From the NCBI GenBank assembly GCA_007122885.1, contig SKSR01000216.1, positions 1 to 33,601 of the forward strand: a stretch of DNA of 33,601 nucleotides, in the 5' to 3' direction. The DNA comes from Gemmatimonadota bacterium. GTDB taxonomy: Bacteria; Gemmatimonadota; Gemmatimonadetes; Longimicrobiales; Gaopeijiaceae. Below are positions 6,345 to 15,065 of this stretch, in pieces; positions within the stretch are counted from its first letter, which is position 1, and each line of letters starts with the position of its first letter. The translations under genes and the position numbers were made by a program. The notes beneath the pieces were generated by a model. The model was not told the origin of the DNA. It searched no databases and was given only the letters and a program-made list of their open reading frames with translations.

Positions 6345-7303
6345 TCCCCGTCCGTCTCCGCCAGAACGAGTGCGAAGCGCTCAGCCTCGTCCGGCTGCCA
6401 GGTTTCCAACCGGAAGCCGGCCCGCTCCAGGAAACCCTCGATGGTGGAGCGGTCGTACTTGGAGCTGATCTCGGTCCGGATCTCCTCCCCTTCGGCCACG
6501 GAGATCGTCCCCCCATCGGGAACGCGTACCTGCTGATCCTCCAGCGCCACGAGTCCGATCTCCATCCGACCGTGCTCCGGGTTGTAGCGGGCTCGATGCT
6601 CGAAGGCATCGGGGCGGAAGTTCGTCCGCAGTCGCCGATTCAGTACGTGGAGGATGTTCCGGTTGAACTCCGCGGTTACCCCTCGCGAGTCGTTGTAGGC
6701 CGCCTCCAAGTCGTCCACGCTCTTCCCGGGGCCCGGGCGCAGGTCGATCCCCAGCAACAGACGGTCCCCGTCGACCATCTCCCCACGAATCCGACGAAGG
6801 AGGGTCTCGGCCTGTTCCGGATAGAAGTTGCCCAGAGTGCTTCCCAGGAGGAGAAAGAGCGCGGGTCGTGGGAGATCGCCCTGGAGGACCAGGGACGAGG
6901 TCATGTCACGAGCCTGCGGCCGGATCTCCAGGGACGGATAGTCCGCACGAAGCTCCTGGGCCACCCGCATCAGGAACTCCTCGCTCACGTCCACGGGCAC
7001 GAACAAGCCCCCTCCCCCCCCGTCCCTCAGAGCGTCCAGGGCCACACGAGTCTTCCTGGAGCTCCCGGCGCCCAACTCCACCAGGGTCCTCGGAGCCAGT
7101 TCCGCAATCCATCCCGGGACCCACCGAACCAGGAGTTCCTCTTCCGCTCGAGTCAGGTAGTATTCCGGGAGACGGGTGATCTCCTCAAAGAGCTCGGACC
7201 CGCGTTCATCGTAGAAATACTTGGGCGACAGCTCCTTGCGTGCTCCCGAAAGGCCCTGGAGCACCTCCTCCCGCATGGACAGTGTGCCCACCGCATCGCT
7301 CAT
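6329..7303 (-). CDS. egtD: L-histidine N-alpha-methyltransferase EgtD
   Basis: Trimethylates histidine with S-adenosylmethionine to hercynine, the first ergothioneine step. The 324-aa product matches the mycobacterial length (about 322). Visible motifs are KYFYDERGSELFEEIT at the N-terminus, LVELGAGSSRKT (SAM loop), PVDVSEEFL, YNDSRGVTAEFNRNIL (histidine pocket) and RTEISSKY, whose E-x-S pair corresponds to the histidine-binding E282/S284 of M. smegmatis EgtD. The ATG at 7303 overlaps the egtB stop as ATGA and has GGAGGTGG upstream; the longer track ORF (to 7702) is an artefact. It is the middle gene of the operon. Confidence 0.95.
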   Translation of the reverse strand: MSDAVGTLSMREEVLQGLSGARKELSPKYFYDERGSELFEEITRLPEYYLTRAEEELLVRWVPGWIAELAPRTLVELGAGSSRKTRVALDALRDGGGGGLFVPVDVSEEFLMRVAQELRADYPSLEIRPQARDMTSSLVLQGDLPRPALFLLLGSTLGNFYPEQAETLLRRIRGEMVDGDRLLLGIDLRPGPGKSVDDLEAAYNDSRGVTAEFNRNILHVLNRRLRTNFRPDAFEHRARYNPEHGRMEIGLVALEDQQVRVPDGGTISVAEGEEIRTEISSKYDRSTIEGFLERAGFRLETWQPDEAERFALVLAETDGEWLEA

Positions 7304-8631
7304 GCCCCACCTCCCAGTGCACAACGAAAGCCCGAGAAGATCTGCCGACGGACGGGGAAATCCCAGTTCCGGAAGGTTCCCCTCACGGCACCCGGCCGAC
7401 TGGCCCAGGAGCCTCCCCTGAGAACCTTGTACTCGGTACCGAAGAAGACCTGGGAGTACTCGGGGTACGGGAAGCTTTCGAACCCCGGATACCCCTGAAA
7501 ATCCGACGCCGTCCATTCCCAGACGTCCCCGATCATCCCATAGCACCCCACGGGCGAGACGTTCCCGGGGAAGCTCCCCACCGGAGCGGTCCCGAAGGCC
7601 ATCATGTCCACGTTCGCCCGAGTCGGATCCGGCGGCTCCTCTCCCCAGGGATAGGCTCGCTTTTCCCCCTGCTCCGGGTCCCACGTGGCGGCAGCCTCCC
7701 ACTCCACCTCCGTGGGCAGACGCTTGCCGGCGAACCGGGCGAACGCCTCCGCCTCATGATAGGTAACGTGGCACACAGGGCGGATAGGATCCACGTCCTC
7801 CCACCGATCGAAGCTTCGAACTTCCCACCGGCCGTCCCGCCTTCTCCAATAGCCCGGGCTCTCCACGTCGCTCTTCTGAAGCCACTTCCATCCTTCCGCA
7901 GACCAGAGCTTCGGATTCGAGTATCCCCCTGCGTCCATGAACTCGAGATACTGACCGTTCGTCACCGGTGCCGCGTCGATGGAGAAGGGCTCCACCTCCG
8001 TGGAATGCCGTGGACGCTCGTTGTCGTAGACCGTCGATCGGTCATCGGATCCGATTTCCACCATGCCCCCCGGGAACCGAACCATGGAACCGATCCGGTC
8101 CGCCCAGCCGGCATCGGGTTCCGGGAGGGCCAGGGCCCGGGGTGCCGGATACGGCTCCCCCTTCTTCAGTTGGAGCGTCTGAAGGATCGTCTCGTCGTGC
8201 TGGTACTCGTGCTGCAGGACGAGGCGAAAGACGAATCCATCCTTCAGCAGGGGATCGTCGTCCCTGGGCCCCAGGCGATCCTTCCGGGCCAGGACTTCCC
8301 TCCGCACCCGCCCCATGTACTCCAGTGCCTCGGCGACCGAGGGGAGCTCCAACCGATCCCGGGACGCGCGAGGGTTGTCGAAAGGGTTGTAGATCCCTCG
8401 GAGACCTTCCGATCCATCGGGGCCCGTTCCGGTCTTTTCCAGTAGCCAGACCTCTTCGAAGTGGGCGATGTGGCCCAGGTCCCACACGATGGGGCTCATG
8501 AGGGAGGAGTGCTGCACGGCCAGGTCGGCCTCCGGGAGGGGCCCGATGAGAAAGAGGGTGCGAACGCGGGCTTCGTCCAGGAGCTGCACACATTCGCGCA
8601 GATCGAGAGGTCGGCCGGGTTTCAAATCCAT
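7300..8631 (-). CDS. egtB: Ergothioneine sulfoxide synthase EgtB
   Basis: Non-haem iron enzyme joining hercynine to a thiol with O2, forming the C-S bond and sulfoxide. The 443-aa product has an N-terminal DinB-like domain carrying the iron triad: His54 (DLGHIAHFEE) with His141 and His145 (QHEYQHDET), equivalent to H51/H134/H138 of the M. thermoresistible enzyme. A C-terminal FGE-sulfatase-like domain contains PVTNGQYLEFMDAGG, GKRLPTEVEWE and a GFRCALG end. Arg88 and Arg91 (NPRASRDR) have the spacing of the two arginines that bind gamma-glutamylcysteine in that enzyme; with egtA and egtC present, this suggests gamma-glutamylcysteine is the thiol. It is first in the operon, and ATG 8631 has no clear ribosome site. 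Confidence 0.94.
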   Translation of the reverse strand: MDLKPGRPLDLRECVQLLDEARVRTLFLIGPLPEADLAVQHSSLMSPIVWDLGHIAHFEEVWLLEKTGTGPDGSEGLRGIYNPFDNPRASRDRLELPSVAEALEYMGRVRREVLARKDRLGPRDDDPLLKDGFVFRLVLQHEYQHDETILQTLQLKKGEPYPAPRALALPEPDAGWADRIGSMVRFPGGMVEIGSDDRSTVYDNERPRHSTEVEPFSIDAAPVTNGQYLEFMDAGGYSNPKLWSAEGWKWLQKSDVESPGYWRRRDGRWEVRSFDRWEDVDPIRPVCHVTYHEAEAFARFAGKRLPTEVEWEAAATWDPEQGEKRAYPWGEEPPDPTRANVDMMAFGTAPVGSFPGNVSPVGCYGMIGDVWEWTASDFQGYPGFESFPYPEYSQVFFGTEYKVLRGGSWASRPGAVRGTFRNWDFPVRRQIFSGFRCALGGGA

Positions 8632-8681
8632 ATGGGGTCCGGAAAAGTTCGAGTGGAGTTCCTTCGGAGGTGACGGCGACC

Positions 8682-8711
8682 AAGGTAAGGACCCTGGCTG
8701 GAGCTACCCAA
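8682..8711 (-). promoter_or_regulatory. Candidate promoter for egtBDA
   Basis: On the minus strand TTGGGT (8711-8706) is separated by 18 bases from TACCTT (8687-8682, TAnnnT type). Transcription would begin around 8675, about 45 bases before the egtB ATG. It lies in the 98-base gap between prfC and egtB. The match is moderate and unsupported by anything other than position. Confidence 0.35.
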
Positions 8712-8729
8712 CCAGAGAAGGTGAACGGC

Positions 8730-10313
8730 TCAGTCGTCGGGAGCCACGGTGTGGAGAGTCACATCGTCCTCGGTCGCCTCCACCTGCTGACGGGCCCACG
8801 GGCTCCGGAAAAGGAGGACGGGGCGGTCCCGGTGATCCCGTACCAGACTCCGGTCGTACCCTCGCCCCAAGCGCTCCATGACCTCCCGGTCCCCGGTCAC
8901 CCACCGGGCTTCCCTGAACGCCAACGGCTCCAACCGGGCAGGCACCCCGTACTCGTGCTCCAGCCGGTGGAGAAGAACGTCGAACTGCAGGGGCCCCACG
9001 ACCGCCACGAGGGGTGCCGGCCCCGCCAGCTCCTCCGAGTAGAAAAGCTGTACCGCTCCTTCCTCGGAGAGCTGCCTCAGGCCTCGATCCAGATGCTTCC
9101 GCCGCAGGGGGTCCGAAAGGAGCACCCGGGCGAAGTGCTCCGGTGAGAAGGAGGGAACCCCTTCGAAGTCCACGCCACCGTTGGACGAGAGGGTGTCTCC
9201 GACCCGAAGGTCACCCCGGTCGTGGAGCCCGACCACGTCGCCCGCCCACGCCTCCTCCACCCTTTGACGGTCCCGGGCCAGAAACTGTTGTGGCTGGGCC
9301 AGGCGAACGGGCTTGCCGGAGCGGACGTTGGTCACGGTGGCGCCCGGCTCGAAGCGGCCCGAGCAGATCCGAAAGAAGGCGAGCCGGTCCCGATGATTCG
9401 GATCCATGTTCGCCTGGATCTTGAAGATGAACCCCGTCAGGGCCTCGCTCCGCGGGTCCACGGGATCGCCGTCCCTCGTGGACCGCGGCCTGGGGGCCGG
9501 CGCCTCCTCCAGGAAGAATCGGAGAAAGGGCTCCACCCCGAAGTTGGTCAGTGCGCTACCGAAGAAGGTGGGCGACACCTCCCCCGCCAGGAAGGCGTCC
9601 CGATCGAACGGGGTGGCCGCCGCCTCCAGGAGCTCCAGCTCGTCCAGAAGCCGCTCGTAGATGTCGGCCCCCAAACGGTCCTTGGCCCGGTCCGACTCCA
9701 ATGGCACGGTCTCGACGTCCACTCGGCTCTGGCCGTGATCCCCGGTTCGTTCGAACAAATGAAGGCTCCCTTCCCTTCTTTCCACCACCCCGAGGAGATG
9801 CGACCCCTGGTAGACCGGCCAAGTGATCGGGCTGCATGGGAGCCCCAGCTCGGCCTCCACATCGTCTATGAGCTTCAGGGGGTCCTCGCCGATCCGGTCA
9901 CCCTTGTTCACAAAGGTGAATATCGGAAGCCGTCGCATCCGGCAGACCTCGAAGAGCTTTCGGGTCTGCTCCTCGACGCCCTTCCGGTTGTCGAGGAGCA
10001 TGACCGCGGAATCCGCCGCGAGCAAGGTCCGGTAGGTGTCCTCGGAGAAGTCTTGGTGGCCCGGGGTGTCCAGAAGGTTGAGACGAAGCCCGCCGTAATC
10101 GAACTGGAGGACGCTGGAGGTGACCGAGATCCCCCGTTCCTGTTCCATCTCCATCCAGTCGGACGTGGCGTGCCGCTTGGCTCGCCGGGCCTTCACGGTC
10201 CCCGCAAGGTGAATCGCTCCCCCGTAGAGGAGAAGCTTCTCCGTGAGGGTCGTCTTACCCGCGTCCGGATGGCTGATGATCGCGAACGTCCGCCTGCTCC
10301 CAACCGGATCCAC
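8730..10313 (-). CDS. prfC: Peptide chain release factor 3 (RF3)
   Basis: Translational GTPase that recycles RF1/RF2 from the ribosome after peptide release. The 527-aa length is typical. GTPase motifs are SHPDAGKTTLTEK (G1, about 14-26), ERGISVTSS (G2), LDTPGHQDFSEDTYRTL (G3) and VNKGDR (G4, where NKLDR is usual). The KRHATSDWMEMEQERGIS segment distinguishes RF3 from EF-G. The C-terminal part (LQFDVLLHRLEHEYGV) is the RF3 domain III. The start is GTG at 10313 with GAGGAG five bases upstream. It lies 98 bases ahead of egtB on the same strand but has no functional link to it. Confidence 0.95.
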   Translation of the reverse strand: MDPVGSRRTFAIISHPDAGKTTLTEKLLLYGGAIHLAGTVKARRAKRHATSDWMEMEQERGISVTSSVLQFDYGGLRLNLLDTPGHQDFSEDTYRTLLAADSAVMLLDNRKGVEEQTRKLFEVCRMRRLPIFTFVNKGDRIGEDPLKLIDDVEAELGLPCSPITWPVYQGSHLLGVVERREGSLHLFERTGDHGQSRVDVETVPLESDRAKDRLGADIYERLLDELELLEAAATPFDRDAFLAGEVSPTFFGSALTNFGVEPFLRFFLEEAPAPRPRSTRDGDPVDPRSEALTGFIFKIQANMDPNHRDRLAFFRICSGRFEPGATVTNVRSGKPVRLAQPQQFLARDRQRVEEAWAGDVVGLHDRGDLRVGDTLSSNGGVDFEGVPSFSPEHFARVLLSDPLRRKHLDRGLRQLSEEGAVQLFYSEELAGPAPLVAVVGPLQFDVLLHRLEHEYGVPARLEPLAFREARWVTGDREVMERLGRGYDRSLVRDHRDRPVLLFRSPWARQQVEATEDDVTLHTVAPDD

Positions 10314-10401
10314 GTGATCTCCTCATCGTTCCTGGGGTGTGTCTTCCGCCTGGCCGGTCCGTGTCGCGTGGCCGCGGCCGACCATTGCTGCCGAGCCATT
10401 G

Positions 10402-10430
10402 AATTTAACGGATTCGACCTCCCGGGTGCA
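10402..10430 (-). promoter_or_regulatory. Candidate prfC promoter in the prfC / barrel-protein spacer
   Basis: The 354-base divergent spacer (10314-10667) is GC-rich apart from a short AT-rich spot around 10400. On the minus strand this spot reads TAAATT (10407-10402), a good -10. At 17-base spacing the -35 would be TGCACC (10430-10425), a 3/6 match. Transcription would start about 80 bases before the prfC GTG. In the remaining spacer I see no small gene and no clear promoter for the plus-strand barrel gene. Confidence 0.35.
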
Positions 10431-10667
10431 GGCTCGGGGCCTTCTGTCCGGTAGGAACGACCGTGGTCGGGTCGGCCGCTCGAGGCCGGAAATCGTCCCC
10501 ACCGTCGACCCCGGGAGGAACAGTCCTGACAGCACCGTCGGTCCCATTCCGAGGAACCCATCGACCCTTGTCGGGCTCAAAGGATGGGGCACCCATGGAC
10601 GCCCGAAATGTAGCCGCTACCGTCCAGGCCAACTCCGAACGTCGTCCAGACCAACTTCGAAGGTGCC

Positions 10668-12803
10668 ATGACGGTCCTCGACGCCACTTCACCCCTGATC
10701 CCGACCCGGAACCCCACCGGCAGCAGCCGCATGGGCCGACTGCTGGCGGTTGCGGCGGCGATCGTGTCGGGATGGGCCGGCACCTCCGACCCCCTTCGAG
10801 CCCAGAGCTCGGAGGACGAGGGTTGGAACAGCCCACGGGCTCTCGAGCTCGCCGAGCTGGGCCGGGAGGCTCGGCGGGGACTCGACGCCGGCGGCGACCT
10901 TTCCACGTACAGGGCCGAGACCCGGGGGAACATCTACTTCTACCTGGATCCGGAGGAGGGTGACCAGCGTCCGCTTCTCCGAACCGACCAAGTGGCGGTG
11001 GATCTGTACTGGATGGCGCCCGGACTCACCCGACAGGTCATCGTGGGCCACCACAAGGAACGACACTTCCCCATTCGGGACTTCCAGTACTTTTTGGACC
11101 GCCTCACCGTGGTTCAGCACGGGTTCGGGGACCGAATCCACGTGGGTGAGGGGATGGACGTTCGGGACGTGCCCCATCCCCTGGCCGCCACAGAGGCGGA
11201 TGACCGGGTCTACGACATCCGGCTCGCCGACTCCGTGCGGATCACCCTCCCCGAAGAGCCGGAGCCCATCCGGGTATACGAGCTTCAGGTCCGCCCCAAG
11301 GACCCGGACGAACCTGCCATCGTCGGATCCCTCTTCCTGGAAGGGTCGTCCGGTCACCTGGTGAGGATGGACTTCACGTTCACCCCCTCATCCTACGTGG
11401 ACCCGCGAAACGACCGGGTCCACATCTCCCTGGAGTACGGGCGCTGGGAGGGGGAGCACTGGCTTCCCCACGAGCAGACCGTGGAGGTACGACGGGAGAT
11501 CCCCCGGTTGGATCTGGGAGTGGGCACCATCATCCTCGCGGTCTTGCGGACGGGCTCGTACGAGTTCGACGTCCCGCTGGAGAGGGAGTTCTTCCAGGGC
11601 CCCCGGGTCACCACGCGCCCGCAGGAGGAGCTGGAGGCTTACGACTTCCCCACCGATCCGCTGGCCGAGCTGAGGGATCGAGACCTGGCCGGATCCTTGG
11701 AACGCGTGGAGCCGTCGGAGCTGCGGCGCCAGGGGCGACAACTCGTTGGCTCCACACGCCCCTCCGGGCTTCCTGCCGTCCGGTTCCACTTGCCGGATGC
11801 CTCATCGGCGCTCCGGTTCAACCGAGCCGAGGGGTGGAGAGCCGGCGGGGGGGTCCAACTGGGCCCTTTCGGCCTGGGACACCTGCGCCTCTCCGGCGGA
11901 TACGCCTTCGGCTCCTCCCAGGTTTCCGGAACGGCCGGAACGACCTTCGAGCTGACTCCCGAAACTCGAGTGGAAGTCCGCGGGACCTACCGGCACCTTT
12001 CGGATCTGGGGCCCATCCGGGGCGCCGATGGAATGTTCAACTCTGTGGCCTCCAGCGTGACCGGGCACGATTACCTGGATCCGTTCCATAGGAGCGGGGG
12101 CTACGTCCGTCTCGTCCACCAGCGGGAGCGTGGGCTGCGAGTGACGGCCGAGGCGAGAGGGGAACGGCACAGCTCCCTGGATGGAATCCATACCTCCGCG
12201 CCCCTGGGGGGACGGGCCCTGAGACCCATCCGACCCGTCGACCCAGGGACCCTCCTGTCGGCCCGCCTGGGCCTGAGCAGGGAGCGCGGGGGCCCGTTGA
12301 GCCCCTCCTCATGGAAGGCTTCCATGGAGGCGGGACGCGGGCCCGTGGGCTCCTTCATACGAACCGAGGGTTCGGCCGCGCTCCGCCTCAAGGAGGAACG
12401 ACCGGGTTCGGGCCTCCACTTTCGCCTTCACGGCGGAACCGCAGCGGGCTCCCCGCCCCTGCAGAGACACTTTCTCCTGGGCGGTCGCCACACTGTTCCA
12501 GGGCATCCGTACCGGAGCTTCGCCGGCCGCCACTACATGGCGCTCTCCTTGGAGGGGGCGCGGGACCTGGCCCATCCCTGGCTTCGCCTCCGCACGGGGG
12601 TGTGGGCGGGAGCGGCCACGGAGCTCCGGGATCGAGTGGCTCGGGATTGGAACGTTTCCACCACCGGCGGAGCCCGATTCGGGGTTACGGGGGGCGTCGG
12701 GCTCTTCTACGACCTCCTCCGCGTGGAGGGGGCCCGGGGAGCCCCCGACGGCGAGTGGCAAATCCTCGTCTACGTGGACCCCGCTTGGTGGGAACGACTC
12801 TGA
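10668..12803 (+). CDS. Outer-membrane beta-barrel protein, Omp85/BamA-like C-terminus
   Basis: A 711-aa predicted outer-membrane protein. A hydrophobic export segment, MGRLLAVAAAIVSGWAG, begins at residue 22 and is followed by PLRAQSS, a plausible signal-peptidase site. AAGGTG upstream supports ATG 10668, which gives an unusually long n-region; the ATG at 10731 is the alternative. Residues about 90-360 form a soluble periplasmic-type region. From about residue 390 the sequence alternates in short amphipathic strands rich in Gly and aromatic residues. RHFLLGGRHTVPGHPYRSFAGR near the end resembles the conserved late-barrel segment of Omp85 proteins (GG...VRGY...G). It ends in WWERL rather than a terminal Phe. 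The cargo or role is not known. Confidence 0.75.
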   Translation: MTVLDATSPLIPTRNPTGSSRMGRLLAVAAAIVSGWAGTSDPLRAQSSEDEGWNSPRALELAELGREARRGLDAGGDLSTYRAETRGNIYFYLDPEEGDQRPLLRTDQVAVDLYWMAPGLTRQVIVGHHKERHFPIRDFQYFLDRLTVVQHGFGDRIHVGEGMDVRDVPHPLAATEADDRVYDIRLADSVRITLPEEPEPIRVYELQVRPKDPDEPAIVGSLFLEGSSGHLVRMDFTFTPSSYVDPRNDRVHISLEYGRWEGEHWLPHEQTVEVRREIPRLDLGVGTIILAVLRTGSYEFDVPLEREFFQGPRVTTRPQEELEAYDFPTDPLAELRDRDLAGSLERVEPSELRRQGRQLVGSTRPSGLPAVRFHLPDASSALRFNRAEGWRAGGGVQLGPFGLGHLRLSGGYAFGSSQVSGTAGTTFELTPETRVEVRGTYRHLSDLGPIRGADGMFNSVASSVTGHDYLDPFHRSGGYVRLVHQRERGLRVTAEARGERHSSLDGIHTSAPLGGRALRPIRPVDPGTLLSARLGLSRERGGPLSPSSWKASMEAGRGPVGSFIRTEGSAALRLKEERPGSGLHFRLHGGTAAGSPPLQRHFLLGGRHTVPGHPYRSFAGRHYMALSLEGARDLAHPWLRLRTGVWAGAATELRDRVARDWNVSTTGGARFGVTGGVGLFYDLLRVEGARGAPDGEWQILVYVDPAWWERL

Positions 12804-12804
12804 C

Positions 12805-12905
12805 CCGCCTGCAGGCTTTGGAGGCGGATCCCGGGAAGGCCTGTCCGGTGGGGCCCGACCCGGAAACGTTCGCGGCTTGACCCCTCCCCCGGGCCCAAAC
12901 ACTTT
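12805..12905 (+). promoter_or_regulatory. Barrel-gene 3' hairpin and promoter for the GGDEF-HD-GYP gene
   Basis: Just after the barrel gene stop, CCGCCT/AGGCGG (12805-12810, 12822-12827) can form a 6-bp stem without a T-run. Further on, TTGACC (12877-12882), 17 bases and CACTTT (12900-12905) make a promoter-like element whose predicted start falls on the ATG at 12912, only 6 bases past the -10. No ribosome-binding site is present, so translation may be leaderless. It has the same form as the aroF element at 744-772. Confidence 0.45.
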
Positions 12906-12911
12906 CCACGG

Positions 12912-15065
12912 ATGTTTGCAGCCGAGGAGCATCACCACCGGGCCGTTCCCACGCGTGCTCTCGTACTTTCCCTGGCGGCCCTGGCGGTCCCAGTGGTGGG
13001 CGCGGTGGCGTTCCCGGAGGTCCTGGGAGAGTTGGGCGCCCTCCTCTGGCTTCTGGCCCTCGTTCCGGCGTTTCTTCTCGCTTACTACCGAGGCTGGCGC
13101 GGGGTGGCCACCGCCCTGGCGCTCGGGATGGCCACCCTCTCCCTCACGCAGGTGGCCGTCATCCTTCTGGATCGACAGGTCCCCGAGATCCTTCTCGGCG
13201 TGGTGGTGGCCTATCTCGGTATCTCCCTCGGGATCGGGTGGGTAACCGAGCTCCTCCATCGGGAGAGGGCCACCGTCGAGGATCTGGCCCTCACCGATAT
13301 CCTTACGCGTCTTCCGAACCGCCGTCATGCCCGCATGGCCCTGGAGAACGAGTTCGGCGCCGCAGAGCGGGGACGGCTGCTGTCCGTGGTCCTCTTCGAC
13401 CTGGACGACTTCAAGGCGTACAACGACCGCTACGGCCACGCCGCGGGGGACCAGGCCCTGAAGGCCTTCGGCGAGATCCTGACGCAGACGACCCGCCGGA
13501 TGAACCTCTCGGCCCGCTTCGGTGGGGAGGAGTTCCTCTCCATCCTCTCGGGCTCGGATACGGAAGGAGCCATGGTATTCGCCGAGCGGGTCCGGGACGC
13601 TCTGCGACAATACAGGCTTCCCCACGGCCCCCTCACGGTGAGCGCCGGAGTGGCCGCATACCATCCCAGCATGCGTTCGCCCGACGAGCTGCTCGGAGCG
13701 GCGGACCACGCCCTCTATCGGGCCAAGAGCGAAGGCAGGAACTGTGTCCGGGCGTTCGGGCGCCCGGTGGACGACGTGCCGGGGAAGGAAGAGGGCCAGG
13801 ACGAGGGCATCAAGAAGGAGGAGCCGGAGGGGGAGTATCCTCGCCCCCCCGACGAGATGGGGCGATCGGCGCCTCCCACCACGCTCCTCCCCCACAAGAT
13901 CACCCAGTTCGGGCAGGGGAAGCGTGTCCTCCTGGTGGAGGATGAGCCACCGGTGCGAACGTTGATCTCCACCTACCTGAACCGAGAAGGTTTTCATGTG
14001 ACCGAGGTGGGAGACGTACGCCAGGCGGTGAAGGCCCTCGCCCGGGAGTTCGACGTGGTGATCACGGACATCCGCCTTCCCGATTCCAGCGGCAACGAGC
14101 TCGTGGGAGTCGTGAAGTCCCGCTGGCCACACACCCAGGTGATCGTGATCACTGGACACAGGGATGCCCAGATCGCCGCGGAAGCCCTGAACGCAGGTGC
14201 CGACCGCTATCTCTTCAAACCGTTCGGAATGCCCGAGCTCCAGTCCCACCTCTCTGACGCACTCGTTCGCCGAAGCCGGTCCCTGAGAGACCGAGCCGAA
14301 CGCATCCAGCTGGACGGGGAGGCAAAGAAGCGCGCGGAGGAGGCCCGTGAAGCGATCTTGAAGGGGGCGCGCGCCCTGGTGAAGGCTGTGGAGGTCCGAG
14401 ACCCCTACACCCGGGGCCACTCCCGGAGGGTCGGCGCGTATTCCCTCATTCTGGCGGAGCATGGAGGCTTCGACGAAGAAGAGCTCGACCGGGAGGCCCT
14501 TCGACTGGCGTGCGAACTGCACGATGTGGGCAAGATCGGCATCCCCGACGCGATCTTGAACAAAGCCGCCCCTCTCAGCGCGAACGAGTTCGTGGAGGTG
14601 AAGCACCACCCCAAGGTCGGCCGGAGCATTCTGGAGCCCCTGCTGGGAGACGACCTCGTGTTGTCGGTGACCCAATGGCATCACGAGCGCTGGGATGGCA
14701 CGGGTTACCCCGACGGACTCGCCGGCGACTCCATTCCGCTGGCGGCTCGGCTGGTGGCGGTGGCCGACACATTGGACGCCATGACCAGCACCCGCGCCTA
14801 CCGACCCGCGGTGCCGTGGGAGGACGCGGTGGCAACGATCGAGGAACTGGCCGGAGCCCAGTTCGACCCTGAGATGGTGGCGACCTTTCGCAAGGCCCTT
14901 CCGGATTTGGATGACGCGTTCCGGGAGGCGGGAAGGAACGGCCCGACCGAAGACGGTCGGGGTTCGAGAGAGAACGAATGGATCGACGAACCGCGGGTTG
15001 GAGGCGGACGGTGGGCTACCGACCACGACGGACAGGGAACGCACGACGAGAGGGGGGAGTCATGA
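12912..15065 (+). CDS. Membrane GGDEF - REC - HD-GYP cyclic-di-GMP signalling protein
   Basis: A 717-aa protein with both synthesis and degradation modules for cyclic di-GMP. Residues about 15-112 contain roughly four membrane segments. The GGDEF domain (about 120-283) has an intact signature GGEEF (204-208), but the inhibitory I-site RxxD is RRMN (195-198), so product inhibition is probably lost. After an acidic linker (about 285-335) comes a receiver domain (338-455) with phospho-acceptor Asp386 (VITDIRLP), acidic E343/D344, Thr414 and Lys436. A coiled-coil-like stretch (455-485) leads to the HD-GYP domain (about 485-665), with His503, HDVGK (537-541) and GTGYP (596-600) all present. Both catalytic domains look active. 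The gene ends in an ATGA overlap with the aminotransferase gene. Confidence 0.93.
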   Translation: MFAAEEHHHRAVPTRALVLSLAALAVPVVGAVAFPEVLGELGALLWLLALVPAFLLAYYRGWRGVATALALGMATLSLTQVAVILLDRQVPEILLGVVVAYLGISLGIGWVTELLHRERATVEDLALTDILTRLPNRRHARMALENEFGAAERGRLLSVVLFDLDDFKAYNDRYGHAAGDQALKAFGEILTQTTRRMNLSARFGGEEFLSILSGSDTEGAMVFAERVRDALRQYRLPHGPLTVSAGVAAYHPSMRSPDELLGAADHALYRAKSEGRNCVRAFGRPVDDVPGKEEGQDEGIKKEEPEGEYPRPPDEMGRSAPPTTLLPHKITQFGQGKRVLLVEDEPPVRTLISTYLNREGFHVTEVGDVRQAVKALAREFDVVITDIRLPDSSGNELVGVVKSRWPHTQVIVITGHRDAQIAAEALNAGADRYLFKPFGMPELQSHLSDALVRRSRSLRDRAERIQLDGEAKKRAEEAREAILKGARALVKAVEVRDPYTRGHSRRVGAYSLILAEHGGFDEEELDREALRLACELHDVGKIGIPDAILNKAAPLSANEFVEVKHHPKVGRSILEPLLGDDLVLSVTQWHHERWDGTGYPDGLAGDSIPLAARLVAVADTLDAMTSTRAYRPAVPWEDAVATIEELAGAQFDPEMVATFRKALPDLDDAFREAGRNGPTEDGRGSRENEWIDEPRVGGGRWATDHDGQGTHDERGES

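Noticed and set aside
6017-7498. 493-aa plus-strand ORF opposite egtA/egtD (and similar plus ORFs at 5637, 7240 and 9222)
   Set aside because: Shadows of the strongly supported egt and prfC genes; Pro/Arg-rich with no domain.
12309-15044. 911-aa minus-strand ORF antisense to the GGDEF-REC-HD-GYP gene
   Set aside because: The plus-strand reading has three clear domains with catalytic motifs. The antisense ORF is composition-driven (GC-rich third positions) and shows no recognisable domain or ribosome site.
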